A stretch of DNA of 9,425 nucleotides from DATDPY01 sp964395765 (GTDB taxonomy: Bacteria > Bacteroidota > Bacteroidia > Cytophagales > Cyclobacteriaceae): contig CAYNCU010000169.1 of NCBI GenBank assembly GCA_964395765.1, forward strand, positions 1 to 9,425, written 5' to 3'. This document shows, one piece after another, positions 6,819 through 9,425 of this stretch. Each line of letters begins with the position of its first letter. Position 1 is the first letter of the stretch. A program made the translations under genes and the position numbers. The notes under the pieces are model-generated. The model worked only from the letters and a program-made list of their open reading frames with translations. It did not search any database and was not told the origin of the DNA.

Positions 6819-8675
6819 ATGGAATTAAAAGTTATGGACAAAATTGTTGAGTCACTGGAGGAGGTAACCATCAGGTTTGCCGGCGATTCCGGTGACGGCA
6901 TGCAGCTGGCAGGGACCCAATTTTCCGATACTTCCGGGATAGCCGGTAATGATGTAAATACTTTCCCTGACTATCCCTCTGAAATACGGGCCCCCGAAGG
7001 TACCCTCTATGGGGTAAGCGCCTTTCAAATCCATTTCGGTAGTAAAAATATTAATACCACGGGTGATTTTATCGATGTACTCGTGGTGATGAATGCTTCT
7101 TCATTGAAAGTAAATCTTCCCAATCTCAAAAAGGGTGGAATGATCATCGCCAATACCGATGGTTTCGATAAGAAGAACCTGGACCTTGCCGGATATTCCC
7201 TCAATCCTCTGCTAAACGGAAGCCTGAAAGATTACCAGGTAATCCCGGTGGATTTTCTTAAGGAAATCAAGGCGGAACTGGCAGACTCGAATATCCCTCC
7301 GAAAGTGGTGAAAAAAACCAAGAACGTTTTTGCTCTTGGCATGACGTACTGGTTATTCGACAGGCCTCTTGATCCAACCGTGGATTGGTTTAAAAAGAAA
7401 TTCAAGAATAAGGAAGATGTCCAACTTGCCAATATAAAGATTTTACATTCTGGTTGGAATTATGCCTACAAAAATGAAAACTTTATCAGGCAGTACAAGG
7501 TGGAAAAATCGGATCTTAAGCCCGGTAAATATCGTAACATAACAGGAAACCAGGCGGCGGCCTTAGGACTCGTCGTGGCTGCGAGGAGAGCCAACCTGCC
7601 GTTATTTCTGGGGTCTTACCCGATTACACCCGCGTCCGATATTTTACAGGATATTTCAGGATTTAAAAAATACGGAGTGCGCCATTTGCAGGCTGAGGAT
7701 GAAATTGGTGGCGTATCAAGCGCAATCGGTGCCGCCTATGGTGGAAGCCTCGCGGCCACATCAACCAGCGGGCCGGGGCTTTCCCTGAAAACGGAAGCCA
7801 TCGGGCTTGCAATTATGATAGAGTTACCTCTTGTCATCATCGATGTAATGCGGTCAGGGCCTTCTACAGGTATGCCTACCAAACCGGAACAATCGGACCT
7901 GTTACAGGCTATGTATGGTAGGCATGGCGAAGCGCCTCTGCCGGTTTTGGCAGCTTCCAGTGCATCTGACAGTTTTACAATGACTTTTGAAGCGGCAAGA
8001 ATTGCATTAAAATATATGACCCCGGTGATCCTGCTGACGGATGGATATATTGGACAGGCCACCGAGCCATGGAAAATTCCGGAAGTCGATTCGCTGCCTG
8101 AAATAAAACCACGTTTCGTCACCGATAAGGCAAACTTCGCCCCTTATAAAAGGGACCCGCAAACCCTGGCCCGTGAATGGGCCATACCGGGGATGCAGGG
8201 ATTGGAACACCGGGTAGGCGGACTAGAAAAATTAGATGTGACCGGTGCAGTTAGCCAGGACCCGTTGAATCACCAGAGAATGTCCGAACTGCGCCGGGAT
8301 AAAATCGAAAATGTTGCAAACGACATCCCCCCGGTTGTTGTTGAAGGCAGTCAGCAAGGCGAACTCCTCCTGCTGAGTTGGGGAAGCACCTACGGTGCTG
8401 CTAAAACGGCTTTCAATAAGCTGTATAACGATGGATATAAAATCGGGTTCTGCAACCTCAGGTACCTGAATCCTTTTCCATCTAACCTGGGAGATGTTTT
8501 GAAGAAATATAATAAGATCTTGATCCCGGAAATGAATTTAGGTCAGTTGAAAATGATCATACAATCCAAATTCCTGATTTCGGTTGACGGACTGAATAAA
8601 ATTCAGGGGAAACCATTCAAAGCGATTGAAATTGAAACAAAGGTCAGGGAAATGTTAGAAACCAAGAAATCTTGA
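6819..8675 (+). CDS. korA: 2-oxoglutarate:ferredoxin oxidoreductase, fused gamma-alpha subunit
   Basis: With KorB this forms a 2-oxoacid:ferredoxin oxidoreductase, most likely converting 2-oxoglutarate, CoA and oxidised ferredoxin to succinyl-CoA and CO2; the reverse reaction serves reductive carboxylation. The protein has 618 residues. An N-terminal gamma domain (about 18-205) opens with FAGDSGDGMQLAG (20-32). The alpha domain follows, with YPITPASDI (267-275), AEDEIGGVSSAIGAAYGG (292-309) and STSGPGLSLKTEAIG (315-329). A transketolase-like C-terminal domain lies from about 510 (LLLLSWGSTYGAAK). This gamma-alpha fusion is common in Bacteroidota. Substrate choice between 2-oxoglutarate and other 2-oxoacids cannot be proved from these motifs. 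ATG 6819 is used; an in-frame ATG at 6834 is an alternative that would drop five residues. korB begins two bases after the stop, so the two subunits are tightly co-translated. A hairpin with a T-tract lies directly upstream. Confidence 0.93.
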   Translation: MELKVMDKIVESLEEVTIRFAGDSGDGMQLAGTQFSDTSGIAGNDVNTFPDYPSEIRAPEGTLYGVSAFQIHFGSKNINTTGDFIDVLVVMNASSLKVNLPNLKKGGMIIANTDGFDKKNLDLAGYSLNPLLNGSLKDYQVIPVDFLKEIKAELADSNIPPKVVKKTKNVFALGMTYWLFDRPLDPTVDWFKKKFKNKEDVQLANIKILHSGWNYAYKNENFIRQYKVEKSDLKPGKYRNITGNQAAALGLVVAARRANLPLFLGSYPITPASDILQDISGFKKYGVRHLQAEDEIGGVSSAIGAAYGGSLAATSTSGPGLSLKTEAIGLAIMIELPLVIIDVMRSGPSTGMPTKPEQSDLLQAMYGRHGEAPLPVLAASSASDSFTMTFEAARIALKYMTPVILLTDGYIGQATEPWKIPEVDSLPEIKPRFVTDKANFAPYKRDPQTLAREWAIPGMQGLEHRVGGLEKLDVTGAVSQDPLNHQRMSELRRDKIENVANDIPPVVVEGSQQGELLLLSWGSTYGAAKTAFNKLYNDGYKIGFCNLRYLNPFPSNLGDVLKKYNKILIPEMNLGQLKMIIQSKFLISVDGLNKIQGKPFKAIEIETKVREMLETKKS

Positions 8676-8677
8676 AA

Positions 8678-9425
8678 ATGAAAACCTTAATCGACGATAT
8701 AATTGAACAGCCCCATGTGGGTGAAATAAAATATGCTCCTGCCGATTTTAAACCGGACGTGGATGTGCGCTGGTGTGCCGGCTGCGGGGGATATTCCGTA
8801 CTTTCTCCTGTTCAGCGTATTATGCCTGATTTCGGAATACCGAAGGAAAAAATAGTATTTGTATCTGGGATCGGCTGCTCAGGCAGGTTCCCTTATTATA
8901 TGAATACCTATGGTTTTCATTCCATCCATGGAAGGGCATTGGTTATTGCGACAGGATTAAAAATTTCCAGACCCGACCTTTCCGTTTGGGTAGTAACCGG
9001 TGATGGCGATAATATGAGTATCGGCGGTAATCATTTTATTCATGCCTGCCGGAGAAATGTCGATCTGAATATTCTCATGTTCAACAATGAAGTATACAGC
9101 CTTACCAAAGGTCAGTATTCCCCTACCTCCCGGCAGGGACAGATCACCAAATCCTCACCCCTGGGGGCCCTGGATGATCCTTTTAACCCAATCAGTCTTT
9201 CCCTGGGCGCCGGTGCAACCTTTGCCGCCCGCGGCCATGACAAAGACAGGCAGATGTTACAGCTCCTGTTTGAAAAAGCAGCCCGACACAAAGGAACCGC
9301 TTTCATTGAAATTTATACCAACTGCAGGATCTTTAACGACGGAGCCTTTGATCTTTATACCAGCAAGGAAACCGGTCCCGACCACACGGTTTGGCTGGAA
9401 CATGGAAAACCATTGGTATTCGGAA
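8678..9425 (+). CDS. korB: 2-oxoglutarate:ferredoxin oxidoreductase, beta subunit (3' end outside window)
   Basis: The frame starts at ATG 8678 and is still open at the window edge, giving 249 residues of a family usually around 330-340. It is the thiamine-diphosphate and 4Fe-4S subunit that passes electrons to ferredoxin. WCAGCGGYSVL (32-42) supplies C33 and C36, and GIGCSGRFPYY (64-74) supplies C67. C216 in TNCRIFNDGAF is the expected fourth cluster ligand. GDGDNMSIGGNH (108-119) through FNNEVYSLTKGQ (135-146) is the GDG-to-N motif that holds Mg-thiamine diphosphate. LTKGQYSPTSRQG and FARG-like spacing (FAARGHD) are typical of KorB-type beta chains. The two-base gap behind korA fits obligate heteromer production. 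No separate ferredoxin-like delta subunit precedes it; whether one follows lies outside the window. Confidence 0.95.
   Translation, partial: MKTLIDDIIEQPHVGEIKYAPADFKPDVDVRWCAGCGGYSVLSPVQRIMPDFGIPKEKIVFVSGIGCSGRFPYYMNTYGFHSIHGRALVIATGLKISRPDLSVWVVTGDGDNMSIGGNHFIHACRRNVDLNILMFNNEVYSLTKGQYSPTSRQGQITKSSPLGALDDPFNPISLSLGAGATFAARGHDKDRQMLQLLFEKAARHKGTAFIEIYTNCRIFNDGAFDLYTSKETGPDHTVWLEHGKPLVFG

Noticed and set aside
7736..8122. 128-codon open frame on the - strand inside korA
   Set aside because: It overlaps the conserved alpha domain of KorA and has no independent start context or motif.
6819..8675. Possible accidental fusion of two genes in korA
   Set aside because: Joined gamma and alpha domains are a normal architecture for KorA in Bacteroidota, so the fusion is not an assembly error or novelty.
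9112..9306. 64-codon open frame on the - strand near the right edge
   Set aside because: It is antisense to the KorB thiamine-diphosphate region, which is clearly the coding frame although it runs off the window without a stop.

Overview
The window looks like chromosomal DNA from an anaerobic or facultatively anaerobic member of the Bacteroidota. Three things point there. Every gene start lacks a Shine-Dalgarno sequence and sits behind an A/T-rich leader. One intergenic region carries a perfect Bacteroidota-type -7 box (TAnnTTTG). The 2-oxoglutarate:ferredoxin oxidoreductase has the gamma-alpha fused KorA plus separate KorB layout common in that phylum. Base composition is moderate by eye. 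All genes lie on the + strand, and no tRNA, rRNA, CRISPR array or mobile element is visible.

Layout. The window opens with the last 37 codons of an unidentified gene (1-116). Next is an orphan protein with a protein-kinase-like/aminoglycoside-phosphotransferase-type catalytic core (159-1229). A likely promoter then precedes riboflavin synthase, ribE (1291-1911). The 221-base gap after ribE holds a rho-independent terminator (1981-2014) and a perfect 9-bp inverted repeat (2031-2053), a good operator candidate. It is followed by a two-gene unit: single-chain pyruvate:ferredoxin oxidoreductase, nifJ (2133-5720), and a dihydroorotate-dehydrogenase-like flavoprotein (5743-6735). A strong hairpin with a T-tract (6754-6801) separates this unit from korA (6819-8675) and korB (8678 to the window edge, truncated).

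How the genes fit together. NifJ and KorAB are both thiamine-diphosphate and iron-sulfur enzymes. They oxidise pyruvate and 2-oxoglutarate to acyl-CoA and CO2 while reducing ferredoxin, or run in reverse as CO2-fixing carboxylases when ferredoxin is strongly reduced. The cluster is therefore a ferredoxin-linked 2-oxoacid metabolism island. The DHOD-like protein keeps FMN-type barrel features but lacks the active-site loop of true dihydroorotate dehydrogenases, so its position directly behind nifJ suggests a different redox role. RibE supplies riboflavin, the precursor of FMN, but the terminator suggests it is transcribed separately.

Most of the window is recognisable central metabolism. The parts that merit a second look are the orphan kinase-like protein, the DHOD-like partner of NifJ, the palindrome upstream of nifJ, and the terminator-like hairpin placed only 17 bases before the korA start.
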